The position numbers and the translations under genes were made by a program. The notes beneath the pieces were generated by a model. The model had not been told where the DNA came from and did no database searches. It was given only the letters and a program-made list of their open reading frames with translations. Of a stretch of 64,000 nucleotides of DNA, positions 34,908 to 42,640 are shown in pieces. The DNA lies in NCBI GenBank assembly GCA_002773855.1, contig PEZY01000012.1:221671-285670 (forward strand). The letters run 5' to 3'. This stretch comes from Candidatus Buchananbacteria bacterium CG10_big_fil_rev_8_21_14_0_10_33_19. GTDB taxonomy: Bacteria; Patescibacteria; ABY1; 2-01-FULL-39-33. The stretch's first letter is position 1. Each line of letters opens with the position of its first letter.

Positions 34908-34936
34908 TTGACAAAATATACTTTAATTACTATTCT
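34908..34936 (+). promoter_or_regulatory. promoter of the 34993 gene
   Basis: TTGACA, 17-nt spacer, TATTCT. Confidence 0.75.
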
Positions 34937-34992
34937 TAATTGATAAATAGTACATTTTAACTAGTTAATCAGGGAAAACAGGAGGTTTGATA

Positions 34993-35259
34993 ATGGCCGT
35001 GGAAAATTGGGTAGCCTTTTATTTTGATGGCAATCAAGCCTGGGGATTTATTAATTCACCACAGGATTGGTTGGATAAGATTATTATTCCTTATGAAAGA
35101 GAATCTAGCACAGATATGTTGCTAAGGGCTTGTCGAGGACCAAATAACCGGAAGAATGCTCCATTTTTTGGTTTTGTGGTAGAATGTAAGGGTATTAGTT
35201 TGGGGCAGTGGGCCAAAGAAAATGGTATGAATTTACCATTGACTAGTTCTAAAACATAG
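34993..35259 (+). CDS. small hypothetical protein, orphan unit
   Basis: 88 residues, not recognised. Soluble, aromatic-rich N-terminus (ENWVAFYFDGNQAWGFINS), a charged helix, then LLRACRGPNNRKNAPFFGFV. ATG 34993 is chosen because AGGAGG at 34980-34985 stands 7 nt upstream; a TTG at 34987 would be inside the ribosome-site spacing. Own promoter and terminator. Confidence 0.7.
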   Translation: MAVENWVAFYFDGNQAWGFINSPQDWLDKIIIPYERESSTDMLLRACRGPNNRKNAPFFGFVVECKGISLGQWAKENGMNLPLTSSKT

Positions 35260-35273
35260 ATAAAATATAACTT

Positions 35274-35308
35274 AACCGCTGGATAGTGTAATGCTACGGC
35301 GGTTTTTT
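35274..35308 (+). terminator. terminator after the 34993 gene
   Basis: AACCGC/GCGGTT stem with a long loop, then T run. Confidence 0.7.
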
Positions 35309-35326
35309 GTTGGTCTAGTAATAGTC

Positions 35327-35355
35327 TTGACAGGATACGATAATGGAGTTATATT
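35327..35355 (+). promoter_or_regulatory. promoter of the hrcA-grpE-dnaK operon
   Basis: TTGACA, 17-nt spacer, TATATT, placed directly before the CIRCE element. Confidence 0.85.
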
Positions 35356-35359
35356 GTAA

Positions 35360-35386
35360 TTAGCACTCTACCTTACTGAGTGCCAA
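35360..35386 (+). promoter_or_regulatory. CIRCE operator (HrcA binding site)
   Basis: TTAGCACTC-N9-GAGTGCCAA. It differs from the consensus TTAGCACTC-N9-GAGTGCTAA at one base. It covers the predicted transcription start, 13 nt before hrcA, so HrcA should repress its own operon. Confidence 0.95.
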
Positions 35387-35399
35387 ATAAGGTAGACCA

Positions 35400-36092
35400 A
35401 TGAACTCTAATGAAAGACAAAGTAATTTATTAAAAATAGTTATAGAAGAGTATGTGGATTCGGCGAGTCCGGTTGCTTCTAGTCTTATTGTTAGTAAATA
35501 CTTTAAAGATCTAAGCTCAGCTACTATCAGAAATGATATGGCCGAATTAGAAAAGCAGGGTTTAATTGCTCAACCGCATACTTCAGCCGGTAGAATTCCG
35601 ACTGTTTCTGGCTACCGTGAATATTTAAATGGTTTATCAACTGGCAATAATCTGACCAAAAGTGAGATGAACAAATTGGCCAGAGTAGAATCAGAAAATT
35701 TAAAAACTAGAACTAAAAATATTGCTAGAATGATTGCCAAAATTTCTGACAGCGCAGTCTTTGTAAGTTTTGGTGAGGATGAATTTTTCTATACCGGTAT
35801 TTCTAATTTGTTTAGTCAGCCAGAGTTTGCAGAAATGGATTATTTACACACCATGTCTGAGGCCATTGATCATATGGATGAAGCTATTAAATTAATGTCT
35901 GGACAGTTAGAGGTGGGAGAAATTCAAACCTTAATTGGTCAAGATAATCCTTTTGGCTCGGTCACTTCAGTAGTTGTTTCCAAATGTGAAATAGATGGTC
36001 AGATCAGTTTAATTGGCATCTTAGGCCCTAATCGTATGGATTATCGCAAATGCTTGGGCTTGGTGGAATACTTTAGTAAATTACTTTCATAA
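35400..36092 (+). CDS. hrcA: heat-inducible transcription repressor HrcA (short form)
   Basis: 230 residues against about 340 in Bacillus. The N-terminal winged helix is intact: LSSATIRNDMAELEKQGLI and HTSAGRIPTVSGYREYL (about residues 38-78). The C-terminal part GSVTSVVVSKCEIDGQISLIGILGP with RMDYRKCLGLVEYF matches the HrcA core, but about 100 residues of the usual central region are missing. It binds CIRCE and represses chaperone genes, with GroEL or DnaK feedback in other bacteria. Heads the operon with grpE and dnaK. Confidence 0.93.
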   Translation: MNSNERQSNLLKIVIEEYVDSASPVASSLIVSKYFKDLSSATIRNDMAELEKQGLIAQPHTSAGRIPTVSGYREYLNGLSTGNNLTKSEMNKLARVESENLKTRTKNIARMIAKISDSAVFVSFGEDEFFYTGISNLFSQPEFAEMDYLHTMSEAIDHMDEAIKLMSGQLEVGEIQTLIGQDNPFGSVTSVVVSKCEIDGQISLIGILGPNRMDYRKCLGLVEYFSKLLS

Positions 36093-36115
36093 AAAGAATA
36101 ATAAAATATATTTAC

Positions 36116-36610
36116 ATGAGCGAAGAAAAAGATTTAGAGGTTGGAGATATTCAATCTCTACATGATGAATTAGAGACTACAAAAATTAAAGCAGCTGAAA
36201 ATTTAGCTGGCTGGCAAAGAGCTCAAGCTGATTATGCTAATTTTAAAAAAGAAACCGAAGATAGACGCAAAGACGTAGTAGAATTTGCCAACGCGGCCTT
36301 TATGTCGGAGGTTTTACCGATTTATAATAATTTCAAATTAGCCTTAGGACATATTCCAGAGGATCAGTTGAAATTGGATTGGGTAATTGGCTTGGAACAT
36401 ATTAAAAAACAATTTCAAGAATTTTTGAAAAAATATAAGATTGAAGAAATAAAAACTGTGGGTGAAAAGTTTAATCATAATTGTCATGAGGCAGTAGCCC
36501 ATGAAGATAATGACAAGTACGAAAGTGATATGGTTTTTGCTGAAGTTCAACCGGGCTATACTTTGAATGGTAAAATTTTAATGCCAGCTAAAGTGAAAGT
36601 GAGTAAATAA
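36116..36610 (+). CDS. grpE: nucleotide exchange factor GrpE
   Basis: 164 residues. Long N-terminal coiled coil (about 15-75, ENLAGWQRAQADYANFKKET), then the beta-wing domain with GEKFNHNCHEAVAHED and VFAEVQPGYTLNGKILMPAKVKVSK. Promotes ADP release from DnaK. Second gene of the CIRCE-controlled operon; no ribosome site. Confidence 0.95.
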   Translation: MSEEKDLEVGDIQSLHDELETTKIKAAENLAGWQRAQADYANFKKETEDRRKDVVEFANAAFMSEVLPIYNNFKLALGHIPEDQLKLDWVIGLEHIKKQFQEFLKKYKIEEIKTVGEKFNHNCHEAVAHEDNDKYESDMVFAEVQPGYTLNGKILMPAKVKVSK

Positions 36611-36656
36611 AATTATTATAAAGATAATATAAACATAAAAAATAAATTATAAAAAT

Positions 36657-38585
36657 ATGGGAAAGATTTTAGGTATCGACTTAGGTACAACTAATAGTGC
36701 TATGGCTATTATGGAGGGCGGACAGCCAAAAATTTTAGAGAACAGCGAAGGGGCTAGAACTACACCTTCAATGATTGCAGCAACTAAATCGGGAGAGAGA
36801 TTGGTTGGTGTATCGGCTAAAAGACAGGCTGTGACTAATCCGGCCAACACTTTATTTTCTGTTAAAAGATTAATTGGTCGTAAATGGTCTGATGAGGATG
36901 TTCAAAAAGATTTAAAATCTTTGTCTTTTGAGGTTAAAAAATCAGGCGATGGTTTAAAGGTGGTAATGGGTGATAAAGAATACAGTCCTCAGGAAATTTC
37001 AGCGATGGTTTTACAGAAATTAAAAGCTGATGCCGAGGCTAAAACTGGTGAAACAATTACCGAAGCGGTGATCACCGTGCCAGCTTACTTTGATGATAGT
37101 CAAAGACAGGCCACTAAGGACGCTGGTGAAATTGCTGGCTTGAATGTCAGACGAATTATTAACGAGCCAACTGCGGCGGCTTTAGCCTATGGTTTTGAAA
37201 AGAAAAAAGGTCAACAAATTGCCGTCTATGACTTGGGTGGCGGTACTTTTGATATTTCTATTTTGGATGTAGCGGCTGATACAGTCGAAGTAAAGTCGAC
37301 TAATGGTGATACTCATTTAGGCGGTGATGATTTTGATCAGGCGATTATGAATTATATTTTAGATGAATTTAAAAAGCAAGAAGGTGTAGATTTATCTAAA
37401 GATCAAACATCTTTACAACGAGTCAAAGAAGCAGCGGAAAAAGTAAAAATAGAACTTTCTACTCAAATGGAGTCAGAAATTAATCAACCATTTATTACTC
37501 AAGGTGCTGATGGTTCACCTAAACATTTAACCATGAGAATTACTAGATCACAGTTGGAAGGTTTGGTAGGTGATTTGGTGGAAAGAACTTTTGAACCAGT
37601 TAAAAAATCTTTAGCTGATGCTGGTCTATCAACTACTGACATTGAGGAAATTATTTTAGTTGGTGGTATGACCAGAATGCCTTTGGTGCAGAAAAAAGTT
37701 GAAGAATTTTTTGGCAAAAAACCAAATGTCAGTGTTAATCCAGATGAGGTGGTGGCTTTAGGTGCCGCTGTTCAGGCTGGTGTCTTACAAGGTGATGTTA
37801 AAGATGTGTTACTACTAGATGTTACCCCATTAACTTTGGGTATTGAAACTATGGGCAGTGTTTCTACTCCACTTATCGAAAGAAACACCACTATCCCAAC
37901 ATCTAAATCACAAATCTTTTCTACTGCCGCTGATAATCAACCAGGTGTAGAAATTCATGTTTTGCAAGGTGAACGACCAATGGCTTCTGACAATAAATCA
38001 CTGGGTAAATTTATGTTAGATGGTATTCCGCCAGCCCCAAGAGGTGTGCCACAAATTGAAGTAACATTTGATATTGATGCTAATGGTATTTTGAATGTTA
38101 AGGCGCTAGACAAGGCCTCTGGACGAGAACAAAAAATAACTATTACTGCTTCTAGTGGTTTATCTAAAGAAGAAATTGAAAAAATGAAGAATGACGCTGA
38201 AGCTCACGCTGATGAAGATAAGGCTAAAAAAGAAGTGATTGATTTAAAAAATCAAGCCGAAAGTTTAATATTTACTACCGAAAAAACTTTAAAAGATGCT
38301 GGTGATAAGGTTGATGCAGAGACTAGAAAATTGGTAATGGATAAAGTAGAAGATCTTAAAAAAGCTAAGGATGGTACTGATAAAGATTTAATCCAAAAGA
38401 CTTATGATGCTCTGTCAGAAGAAATTCAAAAAGTAGGTACTAAAATGTATGAGCAACCACCAGCAGCTGGTGGCGAGTCACAAGCTGATAGTTCAACAGA
38501 AAATAAAACTGAAGGTGAAGCTAAAACAGAAGAACCAGTCGAAGGTGAATTTGAGGAAGTAAAAAAAGAAGAAGAGCAAAAATAA
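36657..38585 (+). CDS. dnaK: molecular chaperone DnaK (Hsp70)
   Basis: 642 residues, full length. ATPase motifs ILGIDLGTTNSAMAIM, AVYDLGGGTFDISILD and ILVGGMTRMPLVQ; linker DVLLLDVTPLTLGIETMG; substrate domain with LQGERPMASDNKSLGKF; and an acidic C-terminal tail ending in EEVKKEEEQK. Works with DnaJ (39.7 kb) and GrpE in protein folding. Expression is expected to rise on heat shock through CIRCE. Confidence 0.97.
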   Translation: MGKILGIDLGTTNSAMAIMEGGQPKILENSEGARTTPSMIAATKSGERLVGVSAKRQAVTNPANTLFSVKRLIGRKWSDEDVQKDLKSLSFEVKKSGDGLKVVMGDKEYSPQEISAMVLQKLKADAEAKTGETITEAVITVPAYFDDSQRQATKDAGEIAGLNVRRIINEPTAAALAYGFEKKKGQQIAVYDLGGGTFDISILDVAADTVEVKSTNGDTHLGGDDFDQAIMNYILDEFKKQEGVDLSKDQTSLQRVKEAAEKVKIELSTQMESEINQPFITQGADGSPKHLTMRITRSQLEGLVGDLVERTFEPVKKSLADAGLSTTDIEEIILVGGMTRMPLVQKKVEEFFGKKPNVSVNPDEVVALGAAVQAGVLQGDVKDVLLLDVTPLTLGIETMGSVSTPLIERNTTIPTSKSQIFSTAADNQPGVEIHVLQGERPMASDNKSLGKFMLDGIPPAPRGVPQIEVTFDIDANGILNVKALDKASGREQKITITASSGLSKEEIEKMKNDAEAHADEDKAKKEVIDLKNQAESLIFTTEKTLKDAGDKVDAETRKLVMDKVEDLKKAKDGTDKDLIQKTYDALSEEIQKVGTKMYEQPPAAGGESQADSSTENKTEGEAKTEEPVEGEFEEVKKEEEQK

Positions 38586-38599
38586 TATTTTTGTAATCA

Positions 38600-38615
38600 G
38601 CTCCCATTTGGGAGT
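38600..38615 (+). other. short hairpin after dnaK
   Basis: CTCCC/GGGAG stem without a T run; possible weak terminator or RNA-stability element. Confidence 0.4.
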
Positions 38616-38641
38616 TGGTATAAGGATGTTAGTTAGACAAT

Positions 38642-38667
38642 AAAAAAGCCACATCTTTCGATATGGC
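38642..38667 (-). terminator. terminator of the 25-aa minus-strand gene
   Basis: GCCACAT/ATATGGC hairpin; the plus-strand A6 gives a U run on the minus strand. Confidence 0.65.
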
Positions 38668-38690
38668 AAAATAATCTATTTTTGATTAGT

Positions 38691-38768
38691 TTAATTTCGA
38701 TTAGTAATAATTATCAGCAATAGTCCAATTGTAAAGCCTATTATAATGTCTATTTCCCTGTCCTCCAT
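38691..38768 (-). CDS. very small membrane protein (25 aa)
   Basis: MEDREIDIIIGFTIGLLLII followed by ITNRN: five charged residues, a 16-18-residue hydrophobic helix and a basic end, the classic form of a tiny single-pass membrane protein. The case for a real gene is its setting. A TTGACA-17-TATAAA promoter lies at 38812-38784 on the minus strand, and a hairpin with U run follows the stop. No Shine-Dalgarno precedes the ATG. Function unknown; could be a regulatory peptide or type-I toxin-like. Confidence 0.5.
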   Translation of the reverse strand: MEDREIDIIIGFTIGLLLIIITNRN

Positions 38769-38783
38769 GGTTTGACTAAATCA

Positions 38784-38812
38784 TTTATAACATGTATAAT
38801 CAAATTTGTCAA
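38784..38812 (-). promoter_or_regulatory. promoter of the 25-aa gene
   Basis: Minus strand TTGACA, 17-nt spacer, TATAAA. Confidence 0.75.
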
Positions 38813-38841
38813 TATAATTAATTTTAAAGTAATATAGTAGT

Positions 38842-39141
38842 ATGGAAAATGAACAACAACCAACGGCTAATAATCAACAACAAATTCAAATCAAAGACGG
38901 CTTTGCTGGTGGTGAATATGCCAATGGAATGCAAGTAACCCATACTAAAGAAGAATTTTTAATCACCTTTTTGAATATTATCCCGCCTAGCGGCCGAGTG
39001 ACTGGTAAAATAATTTCTAGTCCGGGGCATATCAAGCGAATGATCAGTGCTTTGGCTGATAATTTGAAAAAGTATGAAGAAAAATTTGGACCAGTAGAAA
39101 CAGCAGAGAGCCCCAAGGATAAAATTGGTTTTCAAGCTTAG
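38842..39141 (+). CDS. DUF3467 domain protein
   Basis: 99 residues. Gln/Asn-rich tail, then the DUF3467 pattern: ANGMQVTHTKEEFLITFLNI, PPSGRVTGKIISSPGHIKRM, and ALADNLKKYEEKFG. Small cytosolic protein family of unknown function, widespread in bacteria. Lies between dnaK and dnaJ; likely in one transcript with the next gene, 41 nt downstream. Confidence 0.8.
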   Translation: MENEQQPTANNQQQIQIKDGFAGGEYANGMQVTHTKEEFLITFLNIIPPSGRVTGKIISSPGHIKRMISALADNLKKYEEKFGPVETAESPKDKIGFQA

Positions 39142-39182
39142 TAGGATTTAAGAGCACATTATAAACAACAGAGGAAATAACC

Positions 39183-39599
39183 ATGGGATTTGTACTTAAG
39201 CCTGAGCAAATTTTTGGTGACGCTGGTACTTCTTCGAAACACAAGACTTTTAAATTATTAGAATTATCTTTGGCTGAAGCTGATGCTTTTCAAGATAATT
39301 GGTTAAGTCGAATTAAATTTAATTGCGGTTTAGAGAAGACAGAATTAACCGCTAGAGATTTAATTGTGGGTAGAATTTTTATTGTTATTTATGACTCTGG
39401 TAAAATTGATCGATTTGAAATTATAAAAAATCGGAAGTTAAAATTTTTTTTGAAAAAAGACGAATATTTGGTTTGTGATTTTACCGGTGATTTATTTATT
39501 GGTGGTCGTGTTATTTTGGAAGAGTTTAACCCCAGAAAAGAAAGTCGATTGAGAATGCCCAAAGGCAGAATTAAAAGAATAATTTTGATTTATAATTAG
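39183..39599 (+). CDS. hypothetical soluble protein
   Basis: 138 residues, not recognised. Lys-rich (about one in seven), no membrane helix. A strand-rich centre (RIFIVIYDSGKIDRFEIIKN) and a basic C-terminus (RKESRLRMPKGRIKRIILIY). GAGGA at 39171-39175 is 7 nt before the ATG. Followed by a terminator, so not part of a dnaJ operon. Confidence 0.65.
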   Translation: MGFVLKPEQIFGDAGTSSKHKTFKLLELSLAEADAFQDNWLSRIKFNCGLEKTELTARDLIVGRIFIVIYDSGKIDRFEIIKNRKLKFFLKKDEYLVCDFTGDLFIGGRVILEEFNPRKESRLRMPKGRIKRIILIYN

Positions 39600-39613
39600 A
39601 AATTAGATGACAC

Positions 39614-39643
39614 AAATGGGAGTTACAATTGCTCTCATTTTTT
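39614..39643 (+). terminator. terminator before dnaJ
   Basis: AAATGGGAG/CTCTCATTT (one G-T pair) followed by T6. Confidence 0.8.
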
Positions 39644-39670
39644 ATAAAAAATATTGAATAAATATATAAA

Positions 39671-40756
39671 ATGGCAAAAGATTATTACGAAACCTTGGGA
39701 GTTAAAAAAAATGCCTCTCAAGATGAGATTAAAAAAGCTTTTAGAAAATTAGCTCACGAACATCACCCAGACAAAGAGAGTGGCAATAATGATAAGTTTA
39801 AAGAAATAAACGAAGCTTATCAGACTGTTGGTAATGAGCAAAAAAGAAAACAGTATGATCAGTTTGGGGCAGCCGGTGGTGCTGGTGGCGCTAACTATCA
39901 GGATTTTGCTCGGTCACAGGGCGGTAATCCTTTTGGTGGCTTTTCTCAGGGTGGTGTGAATTTTGATTTTGGTGATATGGGTGATTTGGGTGATGTTTTT
40001 GGTAGCTTTTTTGGTGGTGGTAGATCTGAAAGTAGACAGGCTCGAGGCGCTGATATTGAAACCGAATTAAATATTTCTTTTGAGGAATCAGTGTTTGGAG
40101 TGGAAAAAGATATTCAGTTGTCCAAAAAAATAACTTGTCATCATTGTCAAGGTAATGGGGCTGAGCCTGGTTCTAAGATTAGTGATTGTGTTAATTGTCA
40201 TGGTACTGGTAAAATATCTTCGGTTCAACAAACAATTTTGGGCGCTTTTCAATCACAGCGCATATGTCCAACTTGCCAAGGTGATGGTAAAAAGTATGAT
40301 AAGAAATGTAAGGTGTGTAGTGGGGCTGGTGTAGAATATGGTAGCGAAAAAATGAAGGTAGTGATCCCTGCTGGTATTGAGAACGGTCAGCAGATTAGAT
40401 TATCAGGTAAAGGTGAGGCTAATCCAAAGGGCGTGGCTGGCGATTTGTATATTAATATTCGAGTTGCTAAAAATCCAAAGTTTCAACGAGTGGGCGATGA
40501 TATTAAAAGTGATTATCATATTTCTGTTAACCAAGCGATCTTTGGCGATAAGATAGAGGTGGAAACAGTTGACGGCCTAGTGACTCTAAAGATTCCTGCT
40601 GGTACTCAAAGCCATACAACATTTAAATTGGCGGATAAGGGTGTGCCTCATTTGCGGTCGCGGGGCCGCGGTGATCAGTATGTCTTGGTAATTGTTGATA
40701 TCCCTAAAAATTTAAATCGCCAGCAAAGAAAGTTGTTAGAAGAAATTAGTATTTAA
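39671..40756 (+). CDS. dnaJ: chaperone DnaJ (Hsp40)
   Basis: 361 residues. J domain with HPD (HEHHPDKESG, about residues 30-39), a Gly/Phe-rich linker (GGNPFGGFSQGG), and four zinc motifs: CHHCQGNG, CVNCHGTG, CPTCQGDG and CKVCSGAG. Substrate-binding C-terminal barrels follow (GQQIRLSGKGEANPKG, GRGDQYVLVIVDIPKNLN). Delivers clients to DnaK. It is separated from the dnaK operon and no CIRCE is seen nearby. Confidence 0.96.
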   Translation: MAKDYYETLGVKKNASQDEIKKAFRKLAHEHHPDKESGNNDKFKEINEAYQTVGNEQKRKQYDQFGAAGGAGGANYQDFARSQGGNPFGGFSQGGVNFDFGDMGDLGDVFGSFFGGGRSESRQARGADIETELNISFEESVFGVEKDIQLSKKITCHHCQGNGAEPGSKISDCVNCHGTGKISSVQQTILGAFQSQRICPTCQGDGKKYDKKCKVCSGAGVEYGSEKMKVVIPAGIENGQQIRLSGKGEANPKGVAGDLYINIRVAKNPKFQRVGDDIKSDYHISVNQAIFGDKIEVETVDGLVTLKIPAGTQSHTTFKLADKGVPHLRSRGRGDQYVLVIVDIPKNLNRQQRKLLEEISI

Positions 40757-40758
40757 AT

Positions 40759-41304
40759 ATGTATTTATTAATCCTTTTAATTATTCTGATTATTACCATT
40801 GTTACTTTGGTAATGATGTTGTCTATTGTTTGGGGGTTAATTGTAACTGGCGGCGTGCCTTTTATTTCGACTAATAAAAAAGATTTTCAGGCGATACTAG
40901 AGGCGGTTAATTTAAAGCCCAGTGAAACTATTTATGATTTGGGTTGTGGTAAAGCTCATTTGTTAATTTATGCTAACAAGCATTTTAACAGTAAGGGGAT
41001 TGGCTATGAGTTAACGCTGTGGCCATATTTGTGGGCAAAATTTAAAATTTATCTAACCAAAGCTAAAGTAAAAGTTTTTAGAACTAATTTTTTTGGCGCT
41101 AATTTGTCTGGAGCGGATGTGGTGTTTTGTTATTTGTTTCCTGAGGTGATGGCGAAATTAGAACCGAAGTTTGAAGCTGAGCTTAAAAGTGGTAGTCGGG
41201 TGGTGTCTTATGGATTTAGGTTACCTAATAAAAAAGTTAACAGGGAAGTGATAACCAATGATGATAATGTAGAGCTGGGAAAAATTTATGTTTATGAATA
41301 TTGA
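40759..41304 (+). CDS. membrane-anchored SAM-dependent methyltransferase-like protein
   Basis: 181 residues. One N-terminal membrane helix (about 2-30), then a small class-I methyltransferase-like Rossmann domain: motif I as YDLGCGKAHLLIYANKHF, followed by GIGYELTLWPYLWAK and an ADVVFCYLFPEVMAKLEPK segment. Substrate unknown; the membrane anchor suggests a lipid or membrane protein. Starts 2 nt after the dnaJ stop. Confidence 0.75.
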   Translation: MYLLILLIILIITIVTLVMMLSIVWGLIVTGGVPFISTNKKDFQAILEAVNLKPSETIYDLGCGKAHLLIYANKHFNSKGIGYELTLWPYLWAKFKIYLTKAKVKVFRTNFFGANLSGADVVFCYLFPEVMAKLEPKFEAELKSGSRVVSYGFRLPNKKVNREVITNDDNVELGKIYVYEY

Positions 41305-41336
41305 TTAAGTGTAAAATTTATTGTAGAGTGGTAATT

Positions 41337-41467
41337 AAATATGGCCCTATCGTCTAACGGGTCGAGTGAAACGAGACGGGTGGCAATGAGCCAAGCGAAA
41401 AGCGCAGGCGAGATGCCGACGGAAGCGAGCGAGCGCAGCTTCTGGCGCCACCCTGGGGAGGACGTCG
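41337..41467 (+). pseudogene. broken tRNA-Glu copy interrupted by a 98-nt GC-rich insert
   Basis: 41337-41360 is a 24-nt exact copy of 41489-41512 (5' flank, acceptor strand and D-arm start of tRNA-Glu). The next 98 nt (41361-41458) are GC-rich, and then AGGACGTCG (41459-41467) resumes the tRNA sequence found at 41515-41523. Nothing of the anticodon or T arm follows, so it cannot make a tRNA. GGGTGGC and GCCACCC in the insert form an inverted repeat. Confidence 0.65.
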
Positions 41468-41494
41468 GTTGATTGGTTAAAATAAAATAAATAT

Positions 41495-41566
41495 GGCCCT
41501 ATCGTCTAACGGTTAGGACGTCGCCTTCTCAAGGCAAAAATCGGGGTTCGATTCCCCGTGGGGCTA
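41495..41566 (+). tRNA. tRNA-Glu (anticodon CTC)
   Basis: 72 nt. Acceptor GGCCCTA pairs with TGGGGCT, discriminator A; D arm GTCTAACGGTTAGGAC; anticodon loop TTCTCAA with CTC; T arm CGGGG-TTCGATT-CCCCG. No encoded CCA. The anticodon stem TCGCC/GGCAA has one C-A mismatch, so it is slightly weak. Confidence 0.9.
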
Positions 41567-41571
41567 CTAGT

Positions 41572-41610
41572 AAAACAAAAGAGCGAACATAAAGTTCGCT
41601 CTTTTGTTTT
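41572..41610 (+). terminator. terminator after tRNA-Glu
   Basis: Perfect 17-bp stem (AAAACAAAAGAGCGAAC and complement) with loop ATAAA and a terminal T run. Confidence 0.9.
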
Positions 41611-41616
41611 ATAAAT

Positions 41617-41700
41617 ATCCACTGGGAATCAAACCAGTAGCGAGAGAGCAAGAAGTGAGCGGGAACGCTAACGCCGAAGCGAACGACAAATGATGCGACG
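41617..41700. repeat. GC-rich segment beside a tRNA T-arm-like sequence
   Basis: On the minus strand ACTGG-TTTGATTC-CCAGT (plus 41620-41637) resembles a T arm with one base lost. The next 60 nt have the same G/A/C-rich GCGAGCGAA style as the insert in the broken tRNA copy. No gene. Confidence 0.4.
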
Positions 41701-41711
41701 GCTAATAAAAT

Positions 41712-41754
41712 AAAAAACCGTCTCTATGACACTTGGTAAGTTCATAAAAGACGG
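41712..41754 (-). terminator. terminator of the 41763-42272 gene
   Basis: CCGTCT/AGACGG stem with a long loop; the plus-strand A6 gives a U run on the minus strand. Confidence 0.7.
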
Positions 41755-41762
41755 AATTAATA

Positions 41763-42272
41763 TTACGGTTTGATAATATTGACTGTATGAGGAAATTTGA
41801 AAAAGTCTTGATCATTAGGCCAATCTTCAACTTTCATCTCTCCAGATTCCAGCATTTCCATTACAAAATATAATGACGGCAAATAAACGGCTAGAGCCAA
41901 GAAAAGAATGGTGGCTTGAATATGATTATCAATATTATGAGGAGAATACGAGTGGCCACGATCGTCAACTCCAATAGAACAATCATCGCCTTCACATTGA
42001 AAGTAGGCCCCGCTTTGTAGCCAAATAATTTTGAGGTGTTGTCTGCTATTAGTTATATGAGGCATTGCTACTGATTTAATTTTTTCAAAGATCCTGACTC
42101 TAAATTTTTCGTTGCTAGAAATATGCGGATACCACTTTTGATAATAATTATCCTGCAAGCGTGCGGCGACTAGCCAACCTCTTTCCATTTTGCTGATAAC
42201 TGGCAGGTAATCTTCAAATTTGTTAAAAGCATAATTATCAACTATGGCTCGTGATATTGGATTTTTTACCAT
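41763..42272 (-). CDS. hypothetical protein, orphan unit
   Basis: 169 residues, not recognised. No signal peptide; one moderately hydrophobic helix near residues 125-145 (ATILFLALAVYLPSLYFVM) might be buried or in the membrane. Contains a short Cys pair QCEGDDCSIG. Minus-strand AAGGAG at 42287-42282 precedes GTG 42275 and ATG 42272; ATG is chosen. Own TTGACA-17-TAAAAT promoter and terminator. Confidence 0.65.
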   Translation of the reverse strand: MVKNPISRAIVDNYAFNKFEDYLPVISKMERGWLVAARLQDNYYQKWYPHISSNEKFRVRIFEKIKSVAMPHITNSRQHLKIIWLQSGAYFQCEGDDCSIGVDDRGHSYSPHNIDNHIQATILFLALAVYLPSLYFVMEMLESGEMKVEDWPNDQDFFKFPHTVNIIKP

Positions 42273-42314
42273 CACTTGGTTCTCCTTTTTAAAAGTGCGA
42301 AGTGTTTATGTGTC

Positions 42315-42343
42315 ATTTTAATTAATTGCCATTGTTTTGTCAA
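42315..42343 (-). promoter_or_regulatory. promoter of the 41763-42272 gene
   Basis: Minus strand TTGACA, 17-nt spacer, TAAAAT. Confidence 0.8.
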
Positions 42344-42407
42344 TTGGGGTTTATTAAATGATCTCAAGCGAAAAATATCTAATTGATTCTATATTGTTGG
42401 TAATCTC

Positions 42408-42416
42408 TGCTATAAT
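42408..42416 (+). promoter_or_regulatory. extended -10 promoter for abrB-like/rlmH operon
   Basis: TGCTATAAT; no good -35. Confidence 0.6.
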
Positions 42417-42420
42417 AAAG

Positions 42421-42450
42421 AAATATATATTTAAATATATATTTAAATAT
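42421..42450 (+). repeat. AT direct repeats, possible operator
   Basis: ATATATTTAAAT occurs twice in tandem between the -10 box and the abrB-like start, each half palindromic. A plausible autoregulatory site, by analogy with antitoxin-type AbrB/MazE proteins. Confidence 0.4.
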
Positions 42451-42465
42451 TAATTTCCTAAAATC

Positions 42466-42639
42466 ATGGCTCGCAGAAAATTAGAAGATAAAAATATCAG
42501 AAAAATAAATAAATTAGGTGTTAGCTACGCTGTTACAATTCCCATCGAAATCATGCGGGAGTTTAAATGGAAAGAAAAACAAAAAGTGGTAGTTAAAAAA
42601 CGAGGTAATAGTCTAATTATTTCTGATTGGAAAAAGTAA
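42466..42639 (+). CDS. AbrB/MazE-type DNA-binding mini-protein
   Basis: 57 residues. A basic N-terminus (MARRKLEDKNIRKINKLG) leads into the swapped-hairpin pattern SYAVTIPIEIMREFKWKEKQ then VVVKKRGNSLIISDWKK, as in SpoVT/AbrB and MazE-type domains (strand, IP.E..., strand, KxGNxLII). Such proteins are transition-state regulators or antitoxins. No toxin gene accompanies it; the next gene, rlmH, begins 1 nt after the stop. The role is probably autoregulation and/or control of rlmH. Confidence 0.8.
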   Translation: MARRKLEDKNIRKINKLGVSYAVTIPIEIMREFKWKEKQKVVVKKRGNSLIISDWKK

Positions 42640-42640
42640 T

